Source: 2-02-FULL-47-50 sp964479045 (GTDB lineage: Bacteria > Pseudomonadota > Gammaproteobacteria > Eutrophobiales > Eutrophobiaceae). Taken from it: a DNA stretch of 64,000 nucleotides. Each line of letters begins with the position of its first letter. Position 1 is the stretch's first letter. Positions 16,005 through 29,901 of the stretch are shown in pieces. The notes beneath the pieces were generated by a model. That model saw nothing but the letters and a program-made list of their open reading frames with translations. It had not been told where the DNA came from and made no database searches. The stretch is taken from assembly GCA_964479045.1 (NCBI GenBank), contig CAYZJI010000007.1:38137-102136 (forward strand), read 5' to 3'. The translations under genes and the position numbers were made by a program.

Positions 16005-17579
16005 TCATTCCCATTCGATTGTTGCCGGTGGCTTGCTGGAAATATCATAGGTCACGCGGGAAATACCGTTGACCTCGTTGATGATGCGGTTGGCAACCAC
16101 TTCCAGAAATGCGTACGGCAGTTTCGCCCAATGTGCAGTCATGAAATCAATGGTTTCCACGGCGCGCAGGGCCACAACATAATCATACTTACGCCCATCG
16201 CCCATCACACCCACGGATCGCACTGGCAGAAATACCGTAAAGGCCTGACTGACCTTGTCGTACAAATCATGCTTGCATAGTTCTTCAATATAAATTGCAT
16301 CGGCAAGACGCAGCATGTCTGCATATTCCTTATGCACTTCGCCAAGGATACGTACACCTAGTCCCGGCCCCGGGAACGGATGCCGGTAGACCATCTCATG
16401 CGGCAACCCGAGTTTTTCACCGAGATTGCGGACTTCATCCTTGAACAGTTCGCGCAGCGGTTCGACGAGTTTCAGTTTCATGGTTTCCGGCAGGCCACCG
16501 ACATTGTGATGGGACTTGATCACATGCGCCTTGCCGGTTTTGGCACCGGCTGATTCAATGACATCCGGATAAATCGTACCCTGTGCGAGCCACTGTACCC
16601 CTTTTATTTTGTGCGCTTCTTCTTCAAACACATGAATGAATTCACGACCGATGATTTTGCGCTTCTGTTCGGGCTCATCAACACCGGCCAGTGCCTTGAG
16701 AAAACGATCTTCGGCATCCACCTTGATCACATTGATACCCATGTTCCGGGCAAAGGTGTTCATTACCTGTTCGGCTTCATTGAGACGCAGCAAGCCGTTA
16801 TCCACAAACACGCAGGTAAGTTGATCGCCTATCGCTTTATGGAGCAAGGACGCAACCACGGAAGAATCCACACCGCCGGACAATGCCAGCAATACTTTGT
16901 CCTTGCCCACCTGTGCGCGCACGCTCGCAACGAGATCATCGACAATGTTTTCCGTGGTCCATAATTTTCCGCAGCCGGTAATTTCATGCAGAAAACGATT
17001 CAGGATTGCCATGCCCTGATGTGTGTGAGTAACTTCCGGATGAAACTGCAGACCGTAAAATCTGCGTGTTTCATCCGCCATACCGGCGATGGGCGCGTTG
17101 TCCGTACTGGCAATCACTTTGAAACCCTCAGGCAATTGTGTAACCCGGTCACCATGACTCATCCACACATCCAGCAGGCCATGACCCTCGGCATTGATGT
17201 GGTCCTGAATATCCCGCAATAATTGGGAGTGACCACGCGCCCGCACCTGCGCATAGCCAAATTCCCGGATTGATGATGACTCGACCTTGCCACCCAGTTG
17301 TTCGGCCATAGTCTGCATGCCATAGCAGATGCCGAATACCGGCACGCCAAGCTTGAAAACAGATTCCGGCGCGCGCACGCCGTTGGCTATGGTTACGGAT
17401 TCAGGCCCACCGGACAGGATGATGGCTTTCGGTTTGAACTGGACAATATCATCCGCACTGATATCGAAGGGATGAATTTCACAATACACATTCGCTTCAC
17501 GCACGCGGCGCGCGATGAGCTGGGTGTATTGGGAACCGAAATCCAGTATAAGTACTTTTTCAGAATGGATGTTGGTCAT
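16005..17579 (-). CDS. guaA: GMP synthase (glutamine-hydrolysing)
   Basis: A 524-residue enzyme that aminates XMP to GMP. The N-terminal class I glutamine amidotransferase domain has its catalytic cysteine in GICYGMQ (about residue 84) and the His/Glu pair in [10 protein letters not shown] (about 175). The PP-loop ATP pyrophosphatase domain has LSGGVDSSV near residue 233. The C-terminal dimerisation domain ends PPATIEWE, as in E. coli. It lies downstream of guaB in the usual guaBA order, with heptamer repeats on both sides. Confidence 0.98.
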   Translation of the reverse strand: MTNIHSEKVLILDFGSQYTQLIARRVREANVYCEIHPFDISADDIVQFKPKAIILSGGPESVTIANGVRAPESVFKLGVPVFGICYGMQTMAEQLGGKVESSSIREFGYAQVRARGHSQLLRDIQDHINAEGHGLLDVWMSHGDRVTQLPEGFKVIASTDNAPIAGMADETRRFYGLQFHPEVTHTHQGMAILNRFLHEITGCGKLWTTENIVDDLVASVRAQVGKDKVLLALSGGVDSSVVASLLHKAIGDQLTCVFVDNGLLRLNEAEQVMNTFARNMGINVIKVDAEDRFLKALAGVDEPEQKRKIIGREFIHVFEEEAHKIKGVQWLAQGTIYPDVIESAGAKTGKAHVIKSHHNVGGLPETMKLKLVEPLRELFKDEVRNLGEKLGLPHEMVYRHPFPGPGLGVRILGEVHKEYADMLRLADAIYIEELCKHDLYDKVSQAFTVFLPVRSVGVMGDGRKYDYVVALRAVETIDFMTAHWAKLPYAFLEVVANRIINEVNGISRVTYDISSKPPATIEWE

Positions 17580-17585
17580 TTGCCT

Positions 17586-17664
17586 GGTGATTGGTGAAAA
17601 GTGATTAGTGATTGGAAATGGAAATTTTCTATCTCCTATTCACCAATCACTAATCACCATTCAC
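17586..17664. repeat. Inverted heptamer pair in the guaB-guaA spacer
   Basis: GTGATTGGTGAAAAGTGATT... on one side and ...CCAATCACTAATCACC on the other form an imperfect inverted repeat around a short A/T-rich centre. The units are the same GTGATTR heptamer as at 15891 and 30858. It sits inside the guaBA transcript. Confidence 0.75.
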
Positions 17665-17669
17665 CCTTA

Positions 17670-20570
<2,901 letters not shown>

Positions 20571-20708
20571 TGTATACTGCTAACGACAGATCGTCCCTGG
20601 ATTCATGACAGGGCACAACTGTTCAACAATATAATAATTATTATAACCGGCGTTTATCAATTCCGCTGCGGAGATCCGGGCGGGGAGGATGCTCGAAATG
20701 CTGATGAT

Positions 20709-23471
20709 ATGAGATACCGCACCCAACTCACGTTGTTGGTTCTGGCGCTTGCGGTTCCTATGGCCGGTCTTCTCGCGTTCTCAGTCTATTCGAATTTTCA
20801 GGATGACCTGGATGATGCCCGTAATGCTGTCCTCAGCCTTGCCCAAATCACCGCCGCGGACACCAGTATTTATCTGCAAGGGCGCCAGAATGTTCTGGCA
20901 CGCATCGCCGAACGCCCTCGAATCGTGGCCATGATCAAAGATGATTGTGATCCCATACTGAATGATTTCCGTGAACTGGATCCGAATTTCAGTAATGTCG
21001 TCGTGCTTGACAGTGCCGGTGCCGTTGTGTGTTCCGCCATTCCTTCACCGCAGGAAAGATCCATCAATTACTCAAGAGGTGACAATTTTCAGAGAGTACT
21101 GAAAAACAATCGCTTCGTTATCGGCAAGGTGAGTTTTGGAAAAATCAGCCAGAAATGGATCCTGCCGCTCGCCTACCCTGTACGGGGTGAGGAAGGCCAT
21201 GTAATCGGCGTTCTTGGGGCTGCCATCGATCTCATCAGCTACACTCCTGTTACACGTAACGCTGTCCTGCCCGCTGGTGCTACAGTAACACTGATCAATT
21301 CTGACGGGATCGTGCTGTCCCGCTATCCAGATCCATTGCGGTGGGTCGGAAAAAACGTCAAAAGCCTGGGGATCTTCCGCGCCATCCAGAAGCGGGGAGA
21401 AGGTCATACAGCGCTCAATGAATTTAACGGTGAGAACATGATCCTGGGTTTCAGTCCGGTACCCGGTTCCAACTGGCATGCGCTGGTGGGCTTTCCCACA
21501 GACGGTGTTTTAAGCGATGCCCACGAGGCCGTGAAGCATTATGCTGCGATTGGTTTTTTCATACTCAGTACTGCCTGTCTGCTTGCATTCCTGCTGGCCC
21601 GCTATATTGAACGCCCTTTGCGGTCTATCGCCGAAGCTGCACGTGCCGTAGCTGCGGGCAATCTGCGTATCCGCCTGTCACCGCATGGCTCAAGCGAGAT
21701 CATTGAACTCACTCGGCAGTTCAACCAGATGCTGGATACCCGGGAGGCTACGGAAAAATCCATCCGTGAGATGGCTGAACACAACCAGCTGGCCATGGAT
21801 GCTGCTCGCATGGGCAGTTGGGAATGGGACGTTAAAAATGACAAGGCCAACTGGAATGACAACATGGCACAATTGCTTGGCCTGCAGAAAGGCGAGGTAC
21901 TTGAAAACAAGGCATCCTATTTTGAATTTGTGCACCCTGAAGATCGTGCCGGTCTGCAACAATCCATCGACCTGACACTTAAATCCGGTACGTTGTTTGC
22001 CGAGGAGTACCGGGTGGTCTGGAAAGATGGCAGCATCCATTGGCTCGCCGTCAAGGGCCAGATGATCCGCAACGAGCAAGGCGAACCGGAACGCATGATC
22101 GGTATCGCCATGGATGTTACCGAGCGCATCATGTCTGATGAACAGATGCGCTATCTTGCCACCCATGATCCACTCACCGGTCTCATCAACCGCCGTGAAT
22201 TTGAAAAGCGACTCAATGCTGCATTATCCCGGGCGCGCAACCGCAATAACCAGTGGGCTGTTCTGTATCTCGATCTGGATCAATTCAAGATTGTGAATGA
22301 TACCTGCGGTCATGTGGCCGGTGATGAACTGCTCCGGCAATTATCTGAATTGCTGGGCGCACGTATTCGTGAAACGGACACACTGGCCCGGCTGGGTGGT
22401 GATGAATTCTGTGTGTTACTGGAACAATGTCCACTGGAAAATGCACGTCGGCTAGCCGAGGAACTGCGGCAAACGGTGTTTGATTTTCGCTTTGCCTGGC
22501 AAGACCGCGTTTTTACACTCGGTGTGAGTATCGGGCTTGTACCGATTACCGATAACAGCCTGACACTCGATCAAATACTGAGCGCGGCCGATGCCGCCTG
22601 TTTCGTGGCCAAGGATCGTGGTCGCAACCGTGTCCATGTTCACCATCCCGCCGATGTTACGCTGAACCAGCAGCAAATACAGATGGAATGGGCCACACGC
22701 ATCAACAAAGCATTCGAGGAATTCCGGTTCCGGCTTTATTACCATCCGATTATTTCACTGGGCAGCCGGGACAACGCACGGCATATCGAGCTCCTGGTTC
22801 GTATGCTGGGCCCGGACGGCGGGATAATCCCGCCGATGGCATTTATCCCGGCGGCCGAGCGTTACGGGATGATGTCAGGTATCGATCGCTGGGTCATCCA
22901 GAATGGTTTTCAGGTGTTGAAGCAATGCAACAGTACAGGACAGAATATAGACCTCTGTGCGATTAACCTCTCTGCCACTTCATTGAATGATGATACGTTT
23001 CTTGATTACGTGCGTGAGCAGGTTGTGAACTCCGGTATATCACCTCAAAATATCTGTTTCGAAGTTACTGAAACTGCAGCCATTTCCAATCTCGCCCAGG
23101 CCAAACGCTTCATCAAGGAACTCAAGACACTGGGTTGCCGTTTTGCACTGGATGATTTCGGCAGTGGCATGAGTTCATTTACCTATCTCAAGAACCTGTC
23201 AGTGGATTACCTGAAGATTGATGGCAGTTTCGTGCGCGATATGGATCGTGACCCGATTGATCGCGCCATGGTACAGGCCATAAACCATATAGGTCATGTA
23301 ATGGGCATCAAGACCATCGCCGAGTTTGTTGAAAATGAAGACATTCTCTCTGAATTGAAAAAGATTGGTGTTGATTACGCACAGGGCAACAGCCTTGCCA
23401 GGCCTATGCCGATTGAACATCTGCTTGAAGAAAAAACCGGGACGTCCTCACCCGAAGTCGCATTCAACTGA
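20709..23471 (+). CDS. Membrane-bound GGDEF/EAL cyclic-di-GMP enzyme
   Basis: A 920-residue signalling protein. Order: transmembrane helix (about 8-25); large periplasmic double-Cache-like sensor (about 30-275); second helix (about 278-298); HAMP (about 300-352); PAS with PAC (about 360-475); GGDEF domain with intact GGDEF at 563-567 and an inhibitory-site RETD upstream; and EAL domain. The EAL signature is ELL (E694), but the catalytic Glu and the later DDFGSG (815) and LKIDG are present, so both cyclase and phosphodiesterase activities are possible. A GGGGAGGA lies about 20 nt before the ATG; a four-codon frame (20698-20712) overlaps the start and may couple translation. Confidence 0.93.
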   Translation: MRYRTQLTLLVLALAVPMAGLLAFSVYSNFQDDLDDARNAVLSLAQITAADTSIYLQGRQNVLARIAERPRIVAMIKDDCDPILNDFRELDPNFSNVVVLDSAGAVVCSAIPSPQERSINYSRGDNFQRVLKNNRFVIGKVSFGKISQKWILPLAYPVRGEEGHVIGVLGAAIDLISYTPVTRNAVLPAGATVTLINSDGIVLSRYPDPLRWVGKNVKSLGIFRAIQKRGEGHTALNEFNGENMILGFSPVPGSNWHALVGFPTDGVLSDAHEAVKHYAAIGFFILSTACLLAFLLARYIERPLRSIAEAARAVAAGNLRIRLSPHGSSEIIELTRQFNQMLDTREATEKSIREMAEHNQLAMDAARMGSWEWDVKNDKANWNDNMAQLLGLQKGEVLENKASYFEFVHPEDRAGLQQSIDLTLKSGTLFAEEYRVVWKDGSIHWLAVKGQMIRNEQGEPERMIGIAMDVTERIMSDEQMRYLATHDPLTGLINRREFEKRLNAALSRARNRNNQWAVLYLDLDQFKIVNDTCGHVAGDELLRQLSELLGARIRETDTLARLGGDEFCVLLEQCPLENARRLAEELRQTVFDFRFAWQDRVFTLGVSIGLVPITDNSLTLDQILSAADAACFVAKDRGRNRVHVHHPADVTLNQQQIQMEWATRINKAFEEFRFRLYYHPIISLGSRDNARHIELLVRMLGPDGGIIPPMAFIPAAERYGMMSGIDRWVIQNGFQVLKQCNSTGQNIDLCAINLSATSLNDDTFLDYVREQVVNSGISPQNICFEVTETAAISNLAQAKRFIKELKTLGCRFALDDFGSGMSSFTYLKNLSVDYLKIDGSFVRDMDRDPIDRAMVQAINHIGHVMGIKTIAEFVENEDILSELKKIGVDYAQGNSLARPMPIEHLLEEKTGTSSPEVAFN

Positions 23472-23476
23472 CCTGA

Positions 23477-24445
23477 TCAATCAACCGCAACTTTTCCCAC
23501 TTCGCTTCCGGCGGCCTGTAAATCCGCGTGATAGGAGGAGCGAACCATGGGCCCGCTGGCCACATTCTTGAAGCCGATGGAACGCGCATAATCACCCAAG
23601 ACATTGAATTCATCCGGGTGCACAAACCGCTGCACCGGCAGATGATGGCGGCTGGGTTGCAGGTATTGCCCGAGCGTGAGCCAGTCACAATCATGCGCGC
23701 GCAAATCGCGTAATACCTGTTGCACTTCATCCGGACTTTCACCCAGCCCCAGCATCAATCCGGATTTTGTCGGCACATCCGGATGCTGCGCCTTGAAATT
23801 TTTAATGAGTTCCAGTGAACCGTTATACACGGCGCCGGGGCGCACCTGACGATATAACCGCGGTACCGTCTCGAGATTGTGATTGAATACATCGGGTGGC
23901 GCGGATTTGAGTATCTCCAGCGCGAGAGCAGCCCGTTTGCGAAAATCCGGAGTGAGGATTTCGATGGTAATGTGAGGAACCTCTGAGCGTACAGTGCGGA
24001 TGCATGAAGCAAAATGCGCGGCACCGCCATCTTTTAGATCATCACGATCCACCGAGGTAATTACTACATATCTGAGGTTCATCAACTTTATTGCATGAGC
24101 GAGATTGGCCGGTTCACTGGCATCCAGTGGCTGCGGCCGGCCATGGGCCACATCGCAGAATGGACAACGGCGCGTGCACAAGTCACCCATGATCATGAAT
24201 GTCGCCGTACCATGTGCGAAGCATTCACCCAGATTGGGACAGGCCGCTTCTTCACACACCGTATGCAGGTTATGTTCACGCAACAGCGTTTTCAGTTGCA
24301 GGACTTTCGGATCGGTGGGCGCTTTTGCACGTATCCAGTGCGGCTTGCGTGGCAGTTCTTTCTTTTCGGTAACGACCCGAACCGGGAAGCGGGTCTTCAG
24401 TTCACCCCGTTGCTCCCTGGCAGGTCTGATGAACGTGTCCGTCAT
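23477..24445 (-). CDS. lipA: Lipoyl synthase
   Basis: A 322-residue radical SAM enzyme that inserts two sulfurs into octanoyl groups on lipoate-dependent enzymes. The auxiliary cluster motif [12 protein letters not shown] (about residue 68) and the radical SAM motif [10 protein letters not shown] (about 92) are both complete, and the family's C-terminal RSSYHAD segment is present. It starts 13 bp after lipB, giving the common lipB-lipA operon. It converges with the GGDEF/EAL gene, with only 5 bp between the stops. Confidence 0.98.
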   Translation of the reverse strand: MTDTFIRPAREQRGELKTRFPVRVVTEKKELPRKPHWIRAKAPTDPKVLQLKTLLREHNLHTVCEEAACPNLGECFAHGTATFMIMGDLCTRRCPFCDVAHGRPQPLDASEPANLAHAIKLMNLRYVVITSVDRDDLKDGGAAHFASCIRTVRSEVPHITIEILTPDFRKRAALALEILKSAPPDVFNHNLETVPRLYRQVRPGAVYNGSLELIKNFKAQHPDVPTKSGLMLGLGESPDEVQQVLRDLRAHDCDWLTLGQYLQPSRHHLPVQRFVHPDEFNVLGDYARSIGFKNVASGPMVRSSYHADLQAAGSEVGKVAVD

Positions 24446-24458
24446 GAGATATCAGAGT

Positions 24459-25109
24459 TCATGCTGCCGCCTGTACAGGCGCGCTTGAAGAGGTGCCCGT
24501 ATGGAGATTGCCGAGTAAATGCGGCAAGAGCCGGTTAAATGTTTCATCCACAGTCATGGTTAATCCGAGATCAGCAAGTTGCGTGACCTCAAGCCCCGTA
24601 TAACCGCACGGGTTAATCCGCTGATACGGACACAAATCCATATCCACATTCAGGGCAAGACCATGATAACTGCACCCGTGTTTCACGCGGATCCCGAGTG
24701 CAGCCAGTTTTTTACCGGCCACATAGATTCCCGGCGCTCCGTGTTTGCGCCGGGCTTCAATCCCCAGTTCAGTACATAGATCCAGCAAAGCCTGTTCAAT
24801 CCGCCAGACATAATTCTTTACCGTAATCCCCCGCCGGCTGAGGTCCATCAATAAATACACGACCAGTTGGCCGGGCGCGTGATACGTGACCTGACCACCC
24901 CGATCGGTATGGATGACCGGGACATCACCTGCATCCAGTACATGCTCCGTTTTCCCTGCGAGCCCGAGCGTGAACACCGGCAGATGTTGCACCTGCCAGA
25001 TTTCATCCGGCGTTTGTTCGTCACGGTTCCGGGTAAAGATCATCATCTCTTGCCAGACAGACTCATAGTCGGCTGCCGGGTACTGGCGTATATTGACAGT
25101 GTGGTTCAT
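24459..25109 (-). CDS. lipB: Octanoyl-[ACP]:protein N-octanoyltransferase
   Basis: A 216-residue transferase that moves octanoyl groups from ACP to apo-proteins, upstream of LipA. The substrate-site motif [16 protein letters not shown] (about residue 70), the lysine in [11 protein letters not shown] (about 130) and the catalytic cysteine in [11 protein letters not shown] (about 168) are all there. The ATG at 25109 starts directly after the ybeD stop; upstream in-frame codons overlap ybeD and are rejected. Confidence 0.97.
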   Translation of the reverse strand: MNHTVNIRQYPAADYESVWQEMMIFTRNRDEQTPDEIWQVQHLPVFTLGLAGKTEHVLDAGDVPVIHTDRGGQVTYHAPGQLVVYLLMDLSRRGITVKNYVWRIEQALLDLCTELGIEARRKHGAPGIYVAGKKLAALGIRVKHGCSYHGLALNVDMDLCPYQRINPCGYTGLEVTQLADLGLTMTVDETFNRLLPHLLGNLHTGTSSSAPVQAAA

Positions 25110-25110
25110 G

Positions 25111-25380
25111 TTACAAAGCCAGCAATATACGTTTGTCCGCAGCAAAATCAGCGTAGATATTGTCCAGCTGTTCCCGGCTTTGGGCCATAATGGTGATGGT
25201 GATTGAAATATAACGCCCGCCGCGACTGTGCCGGGTCTCCACGGTGGTATCATCGAGTTCAGGGACGTGCCGGCGCACAATGCTCACCACCAGTGCGTCG
25301 AAATCATCCGCCATCCAGCCCATGGCCTTGATGGGATAGGCACATGGAAATTGCAGCAGATTTTCAACAGATTCAAGCAT
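25111..25380 (-). CDS. ybeD: YbeD-family protein (DUF493)
   Basis: An 89-residue small ACT-like protein found next to lipB in many gammaproteobacteria. The start [21 protein letters not shown] matches E. coli YbeD (L-N-E-L-L-E-F-P). The core keeps the RRHVP and [12 protein letters not shown] strands. Function is not established. Translation appears coupled to lipB, which begins 1 bp later. Confidence 0.92.
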   Translation of the reverse strand: MLESVENLLQFPCAYPIKAMGWMADDFDALVVSIVRRHVPELDDTTVETRHSRGGRYISITITIMAQSREQLDNIYADFAADKRILLAL

Positions 25381-25455
25381 CAATTCAGGTTTGTGGTTTA
25401 TAATCCTGTCTAATAAAAGACTAACACAATTAACCAGTCTATGGGGGGGTGCAAG

Positions 25456-25806
25456 ATGGACGCCAACATGAAGGAAAACGTTAAAAATGTCGACACCTGG
25501 ATGCGCGGCCTGTTTATCATCATCTTCGGTATTATCTTCTACGTGCTCATCGGGATTATCTGGCTGCTGGTCATTTTCCAGTTTGTGACCAAGGTCATTA
25601 CCGGTAACCTGAACGCGCAACTGGAAAAATTCAGCGGCACACTGACCGCCTATACCCGCCAGATTCTGGATTATGTGACATTCCGCTCCGAAGTCCGGCC
25701 GTTCCCGTTCAGCCCCATGCCGGAAGATGACGGCGGCGCAGCAACCGCAGGTGAACGGAAACGTAAACCTAAAGAGCAGACCACTCCGGACAAACCCGCA
25801 CAATAG
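25456..25806 (+). CDS. DUF4389 membrane protein
   Basis: A 116-residue protein with one long hydrophobic region (about residues 16-45, probably one or two helices), an amphipathic middle and a C-terminal charged tail rich in Lys and Pro. The TWMRGLFIIIFGIIF start and the ITGNLNAQLEKFS and YTRQILDYVTFRSE segments are typical of DUF4389 proteins of proteobacteria; their role is unknown. The ATG at 25456 follows a G-rich stretch; an ATG at 25441 would add five residues. A strong terminator follows. Confidence 0.85.
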   Translation: MDANMKENVKNVDTWMRGLFIIIFGIIFYVLIGIIWLLVIFQFVTKVITGNLNAQLEKFSGTLTAYTRQILDYVTFRSEVRPFPFSPMPEDDGGAATAGERKRKPKEQTTPDKPAQ

Positions 25807-25823
25807 TCTGATCACAGCAATCC

Positions 25824-25865
25824 CGTCCCGACATCATCAGATGTCGGGACGGCCTGTTTTTAAAT
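25824..25865 (+). terminator. Terminator of the DUF4389 gene
   Basis: A perfect stem CGTCCCGACAT with loop CATCAG and its complement, followed after a few bases by TTTTT. Confidence 0.9.
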
Positions 25866-26033
25866 TCTCCACAGAATTTGTGCAGTGTGTCATAATCCCT
25901 CCCGTTACATCCTTATGCATAAATAATCTTAAAATAATTCAGGTAATTACTTTTACTTACAGGCATAGTTCGCTAGATTAGCGCGCCTGTTTTTTTATCC
26001 AGAAATTTAATTCCGATTGTTGAGGCAGTCACA

Positions 26034-29000
26034 TTGGCAGCTGTTCTAGATACGATAACCCGGCACACGCTTGAATTGGGCATCCCCGGCTTCAGTTACG
26101 CTGATCTGCATGCCCCTGCACGTCTGGCCGACCTGCTCAAGGTCTTTGATGAAACCTTGCAAAAGGCCGATGCCTCCCTCTACGCCGAATATCGCTCCTA
26201 TCATGCATGCAAGGGCGCCGGCATGACCCCGCAGGCCATCTCCGATCTGCTGGTGCGGGTGGCCCCGCATGTAGGCACATTTACAGCACGTCTGTTCCGG
26301 GTCGAGGACGAACACAAGGCGCAACAGGCCGCCATACGCGCCGATATCGAGAGTATTTTTGTATTCCGTAACGAGATTACAGAAAAGCTGTCTACCCGGT
26401 TCAAGGGTGTGGACACCTCCGGCTGGTCCAAAGATCAGATCATCCGGGACCTGCGTTTGCTGCAACAAACCGCCTTTCCTGAAGCTGCTGCAGATACTGA
26501 TGTTGAACGTGGCCTGTGCCGGATGGGCGCCACACTCGCCCGTCTTTCCAACCATTACCGGGCTGTAGCCAGGGGCAAACCGGCAGAAGTTGAAAATGCT
26601 GATGCTGAAGTAAAACGCCTGCGCGCGAATCTTACTGCCAACACCGAAAGCAAAACCGTGTTGGCCAATGCCCTTGCCAGAACCGACTCCGCAGAATTTG
26701 CCGATGCCCTGCTGGAAATGGTACAGCGCTGGGCTTATGTTGCAGTAAATGATCCGGAACTTAATAAAACCATGGCCGGTTGGGTCAGTTTCAAGACCCC
26801 GCAAAAAACGGATGCTGAGCACCTCGTACACCATGACGTCTGTGAGCGTGGGGGTTTCACCACCTGGGTGGGTCATAAAAATGAACACCGTCGTCGCGAT
26901 GGCTTTGCCCTTACGGATCTGCGTTTCAACCAGCGCCAGGTGCAGTATGAAGTTGATCATTGTATCTACTGCCATGACCGCGATACCGATTCCTGCTCCA
27001 AAGGTATGCGTAACAAACGCGGCGGGGAATACGGCGATTACAAAACCAATGCGCTGGGCGTGACTATCACCGGCTGCCCGCTCGGCGAAAAGATTTCTGA
27101 AATGCATGTGGTCAAGCGCGACGGCGATAATATCGGCGCACTCGCGCTGGTGACCATTGATAACCCCATGTGCCCGGGCACCGGCCACCGCATCTGTAAT
27201 GACTGCATGCGTGGCTGCATTTATCAGAAGACCGAGCCAGTCAATATCCCGCAGATCGAAACCAATGTGCTCACTGATGTGTTGTTCATGCCGTGGGGGT
27301 TTGAGATTTACAGCCTGCTCACGCGCTGGAACCCGCTCAATGTGAAACGTCCATATGCCCTGCCCTACAACGGCAAGAATGTGCTGGTGGTGGGTATGGG
27401 TCCGTCCGGATATACACTCGCCCATTACCTCACCAACGAAGGGTTTGCCGTCGCTGGAATTGATGCCCTGAAGATCGAGCCGCTGCCGGAAGAACTGACC
27501 GGCCGCGATGGCAGGCTGCCCCAACCGGTCCGCGATTTTCGCGAGCTCTATGAAGATCTGGACCAACGCCTGCTGGCCGGGTTTGGCGGCGTGGCAGAAT
27601 ACGGCATTACGGTTCGCTGGGACAAAAATTTCCTGAAAGTCATTTATCTGACTCTCGCCCGCCGCAACAACTTTCGCTGCTTCGGCGGCGTCCGCTTCGG
27701 TGGCACCATCACGATTGAAGAAGCCTGGAACATGGGCTTTGACCATATCGCCATTGCCAGCGGTGCCGGCAAACCGACCATTATCGGCCTGAAGAACAAC
27801 CTGATCCGCGGCATCCGTAAGGCCTCGGATTTCCTCATGGCGCTGCAACTGACAGGCGCAGCCAAGGAATCCTCACTGGCCAACCTGCAGGTGAGGCTGC
27901 CCGCGGGCATCATTGGCGGCGGTTTGACGGCCATTGATACGACAACTGAAGTAACCGCCTATTATCCGGTGCAGGTGGAAAAAATCCTGAAACGCTACAC
28001 CATACTGGTTGCGGAAAAAGGCGAAGCTCTTGTCCGCAGCCGATATGACCGCGAAGAACTGGAAATTCTTGATGAGTTTCTGGGACACGGGCGTGCCATA
28101 CAGGCCGAGAGGCAGAGAGCTGCAGCTTCAGGTGAAAAACCGGATTTTCAGCCGTTGATCGATCAATGGGGCGGTGTGACCATGTTCTACCGCAAAGGCA
28201 TCAAGGACGCCCCAGCCTATCGCCAGAACCATGAGGAAATCCATGAAGCCCTCAATGAAGGAATCCAGCTGGCTGAAGGCATGAATCCGCTGGAAGCCAT
28301 CCCGGATGAATACGGTGCCTTACGTGCAGTTAAATTTGAAAAACTGGACGAGAAAGAAGGCCGTTGGCTGAGCGCCGGTAAATCACTGGAAGTTCCCCTG
28401 CGCAGCCTGTTCATTGCCGCAGGCACTTCGCCCAATACCATCTACGAACAGGAACATCCATACAGCTTCCGCATGGACGAAAAATTTTTCCAGCGTTATG
28501 AACCACACTGGCAGGAACATGATTTGCCGGAACTGGTACCGATGGATGACACGGCCATTCCAAAGATCGGCCGGCCGGCACCGTTCACCTCGTATCACAA
28601 GCACGGCAAGTTTATTTCCTTCTATGGTGATAACCACCCGGTGTATGCCGGTAATGTAGTGAAAGCCATGGCCAGTGCCAAGGATGGTTATCCGTACGTG
28701 GTGAAATTGTTTGAAAAAGAATTACAGGCATTGAATCCCGATCAGCAGGCTGTCCGCGATCAGACCCTGCATACGCTGTTCAGTATGCTGGAAACTGAAC
28801 TGACGGCGACGGTCGTTGCGGTCAACCGGCTTACGCCCACAATCATCGAAGTGATCGTGAAAGCACCGATGCAGGCGCGAAAATTTCATCCCGGCCAGTT
28901 CTACCGCGTGCAGAACCTCGAACGGTTGGCGCCGGCGATCAACGGTACGGTACTGGCCGCAGAAGGGCTGGCGCTCACTGGTGCCTGGGTAGATAAAGAA

Positions 29001-29777
29001 AAGGGGCTGATCTCGTTAATCGCGTTGGAGATGGGCAGTTCGTCCAAGCTCTGTGCCCTGTGGCAACCCGGTGATCCGCTGGTGGTCATGGGCGTGACCG
29101 GCGCACCGACGGAAATCCCGGAGGGGAAAACCGTCATGCTGATCGGCGGCGGTCTCGGCAATGCCGTGCAATTTTCCATTGGCAAGGCGCTGCGGGCGAC
29201 CGGCAGCAAGGTGATTTACTTTGCCGGCTATCGCAATCCCACAGATGTCTTCAAAGTGGCTGATATTGAAGCTGCTTCGGATGTGATCGTCTGGGCCGTG
29301 GATCCCGCGCCCGGTGTACAACCCTTCCCCGTCACCCGCCCACAGGACAAGACCTGTGTGGGTAATATCCTTGAGGCGATTGAACGGTATGCCAGGGGCG
29401 AACTGGGTGAAACCAGCATCAAGTTGTCTGATGTGGATCATACGATCGTGATTGGATCGGATCGCATGATGGCTGCCGTAAAAGAGGCCCGGTATGGACG
29501 GCTCAAGCCTTACCTCAAATCCGGCCATACCGCTATCGGTTCCATCAACTCACCCATGCAGTGCATGATGAAAGGCGTCTGCGCACAGTGCCTGTGTAAA
29601 CACGTCGACCCGCACACGGGTGAGGAGTATTTTGTCTATTCCTGCTACAACCAGGACCAGGACCTGGATCGGGTGGATTTCCCCAATCTCAATGCCCGCC
29701 TGCGCCAGAATACCGTGCAGGAAAAGCTTTCCAGCCTGTGGCTGGATTACCTGCTGGAAAACCGTCCGGTATCGTGA
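26034..29777 (+). CDS. Nfn/GltD-type FAD oxidoreductase fused to PyrK-like FNR module
   Basis: A 1247-residue protein with four parts: an all-helical N-terminal region of about 300 residues that I do not recognise; cysteine-rich cluster segments (CIYCHDRDTDSC at about 308, GCPLGE at about 347, CNDCMRGCIYQ at about 388); a GltD-like two-dinucleotide-fold flavoprotein (VVGMGPSGY about 448, GIIGGGLTAID about 623); and a ferredoxin-reductase/PyrK-like end (HPGQFYRV about 945, LIGGGLGNAVQ about 1035) with 2Fe-2S cysteines in CMMKGVCAQCLC (about 1177). NfnB and NfnA of NADH-dependent ferredoxin:NADP oxidoreductase correspond to the last two parts, so an electron-bifurcating or transhydrogenase role is inferred. 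The start is TTG, with GAGG 8 nt upstream. Confidence 0.8.
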   Translation: MAAVLDTITRHTLELGIPGFSYADLHAPARLADLLKVFDETLQKADASLYAEYRSYHACKGAGMTPQAISDLLVRVAPHVGTFTARLFRVEDEHKAQQAAIRADIESIFVFRNEITEKLSTRFKGVDTSGWSKDQIIRDLRLLQQTAFPEAAADTDVERGLCRMGATLARLSNHYRAVARGKPAEVENADAEVKRLRANLTANTESKTVLANALARTDSAEFADALLEMVQRWAYVAVNDPELNKTMAGWVSFKTPQKTDAEHLVHHDVCERGGFTTWVGHKNEHRRRDGFALTDLRFNQRQVQYEVDHCIYCHDRDTDSCSKGMRNKRGGEYGDYKTNALGVTITGCPLGEKISEMHVVKRDGDNIGALALVTIDNPMCPGTGHRICNDCMRGCIYQKTEPVNIPQIETNVLTDVLFMPWGFEIYSLLTRWNPLNVKRPYALPYNGKNVLVVGMGPSGYTLAHYLTNEGFAVAGIDALKIEPLPEELTGRDGRLPQPVRDFRELYEDLDQRLLAGFGGVAEYGITVRWDKNFLKVIYLTLARRNNFRCFGGVRFGGTITIEEAWNMGFDHIAIASGAGKPTIIGLKNNLIRGIRKASDFLMALQLTGAAKESSLANLQVRLPAGIIGGGLTAIDTTTEVTAYYPVQVEKILKRYTILVAEKGEALVRSRYDREELEILDEFLGHGRAIQAERQRAAASGEKPDFQPLIDQWGGVTMFYRKGIKDAPAYRQNHEEIHEALNEGIQLAEGMNPLEAIPDEYGALRAVKFEKLDEKEGRWLSAGKSLEVPLRSLFIAAGTSPNTIYEQEHPYSFRMDEKFFQRYEPHWQEHDLPELVPMDDTAIPKIGRPAPFTSYHKHGKFISFYGDNHPVYAGNVVKAMASAKDGYPYVVKLFEKELQALNPDQQAVRDQTLHTLFSMLETELTATVVAVNRLTPTIIEVIVKAPMQARKFHPGQFYRVQNLERLAPAINGTVLAAEGLALTGAWVDKEKGLISLIALEMGSSSKLCALWQPGDPLVVMGVTGAPTEIPEGKTVMLIGGGLGNAVQFSIGKALRATGSKVIYFAGYRNPTDVFKVADIEAASDVIVWAVDPAPGVQPFPVTRPQDKTCVGNILEAIERYARGELGETSIKLSDVDHTIVIGSDRMMAAVKEARYGRLKPYLKSGHTAIGSINSPMQCMMKGVCAQCLCKHVDPHTGEEYFVYSCYNQDQDLDRVDFPNLNARLRQNTVQEKLSSLWLDYLLENRPVS

Positions 29778-29901
29778 CGGTAAAACTTCACATTTTTACC
29801 TCGCCGGACGTGAAACACACAGCATTTTTCATGAGGCCGTTTTTATTAGGGCCAAAATGAGGCTATGATTAACCTCATAAAAGGCACACTGACTGCACAC
29901 G

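Noticed and set aside
26046..27848. 600-codon open frame on the minus strand
   Set aside because: It is fully antisense to the flavoprotein fusion, whose protein has clear family motifs; the antisense frame has none and has no ribosome site. It is a by-product of codon bias.
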